A stretch of DNA of 5,844 bases from an uncultured Lachnospiraceae bacterium (GTDB taxonomy: Bacteria; Bacillota; Clostridia; Lachnospirales; Lachnospiraceae), in contig CADBQE010000236.1 in assembly GCA_902796695.1 (NCBI GenBank), positions 1-5,844 of the forward strand, given 5' to 3'. This document shows positions 5,461 to 5,844 of this stretch, in pieces (within the stretch, counting starts at the first letter, position 1; every line of letters begins with the position of its first letter). Both the position numbers and the translations under genes were made by a program. The notes under the pieces were generated by a model. The model did not search any database. It was given only the letters and a program-made list of their open reading frames with translations, and was not told the DNA's origin.

Positions 5461-5844
5461 TTACTCTTCGTCCTGTTCGGCCGCTCTGGCTGCGACCTCC
5501 TTGTCCTGAACATCCTGAGGAGCCTGTTCGTACCGGCTGAACTCATAGGTGAAACTGCCGATACCGCCCGTCATGGAGCGCAGGTCGGTGTTGTAGCCGT
5601 ACATTTCGGACATCGGGCATTCCGCTTCGATGATCGTATTGCCCTTGTGGTCCGGGTTCATGCCCAGCACACGGCCGCGGCGCTTGTTCATGTCGCCCAT
5701 CACGTCGCCGGTGAATTTATCCGGCACGGTGACCTTCACGGAAGCGATCGGCTCCAGCAGGACGGGGCGGGAAGCCTTGTCCGCGAAGCAGTTCTTGACC
5801 GCCAGGTGGGTCGCCAGTTTGAAGGCCATTTCGGAGGAGTCCAC
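5461..5844 (-). CDS. Elongation factor G-type GTPase, C-terminal 127 residues (5' end outside window)
   Basis: Only the end of the gene is present: the tail of domain IV and all of domain V of a ribosomal translocase. Recognisable EF-G landmarks, counting from the window edge, are VDSSEMAFKLA (1-11), PVLLEPI (27-33), GDVMGDMNKRRGRVLGM (46-62), YGYNTDLRSMTGGIGSF (82-98) and FSRYEQAP (102-109). An acidic tail ending in EQDEE follows. The GTG at the edge is the conserved valine of VDSSEMAF and not a start codon; roughly 550 residues, including the GTPase domain, lie outside. Canonical FusA usually has GRG(S/T)FTMEF(S/D)HYE; the GGIGSFTYEFSRYEQAP form here points to the EF-G-like paralogue common in Clostridia, so fusA is not assigned. 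It translocates tRNA and mRNA, or has a related ribosomal role. A strong terminator follows 11 nt after the stop. Confidence 0.9.
   Translation of the reverse strand: MDSSEMAFKLATHLAVKNCFADKASRPVLLEPIASVKVTVPDKFTGDVMGDMNKRRGRVLGMNPDHKGNTIIEAECPMSEMYGYNTDLRSMTGGIGSFTYEFSRYEQAPQDVQDKEVAARAAEQDEE

Noticed and set aside
5842..5844. GTG at the right edge as a start codon for a small 127-residue protein
   Set aside because: It encodes the conserved Val of the EF-G VDSSEMAF segment, so the open frame is the end of a longer gene cut by the window.

Overview
All five protein genes in this window lie on the minus strand, so transcription runs from the right edge to the left edge. Composition is moderately GC-rich, with AT-rich intergenic gaps, strong GGAGG-type ribosome binding sites and intrinsic (U-tract) terminators. 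The leucyl-tRNA synthetase is about 800 residues long with no leucine-specific insertion, and the EF-G ends in a RYEQAP-type tail. Together these suggest a GC-rich member of the Bacillota, most likely a Clostridia-like gut or rumen lineage. That placement is inference from protein style and was not tested by a search.

Layout in the direction of transcription: (1) 5844-5461, the last 127 residues of an elongation factor G-type GTPase, closed by a strong terminator at 5421-5449. (2) 5420-5294, an AT-rich promoter region with an interrupted palindrome, a 9-bp direct repeat and a very good promoter at 5349-5376. (3) 5293-4358, a complete NAD-dependent D-2-hydroxyacid dehydrogenase of 311 residues, apparently a single-gene unit, closed by a terminator at 4310-4334. 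(4) A 119-nt gap with a possible promoter, followed by leuS (4229-1824). (5) After 46 nt, a CobW/COG0523 metallochaperone-type GTPase (1777-644) with a 76-residue His/Asp/Glu-rich insert. (6) After 19 nt, a second, divergent COG0523-like GTPase (624-1) that runs off the left edge.

The part most worth attention is the leuS - COG0523 - COG0523-like series. The first GTPase keeps the CICC metal-binding motif and carries a large potential metal-binding tract. The second keeps the P-loop but has lost the cysteine motif. The pair looks like a metal (probably zinc) handling module, and it sits behind a synthetase that itself carries cysteine pairs able to bind zinc. The dehydrogenase and EF-G appear to be separate transcription units of ordinary housekeeping or metabolic type. 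No mobile elements, CRISPR arrays, tRNA or rRNA genes were seen, and no gene-free stretch exceeds 170 bases.
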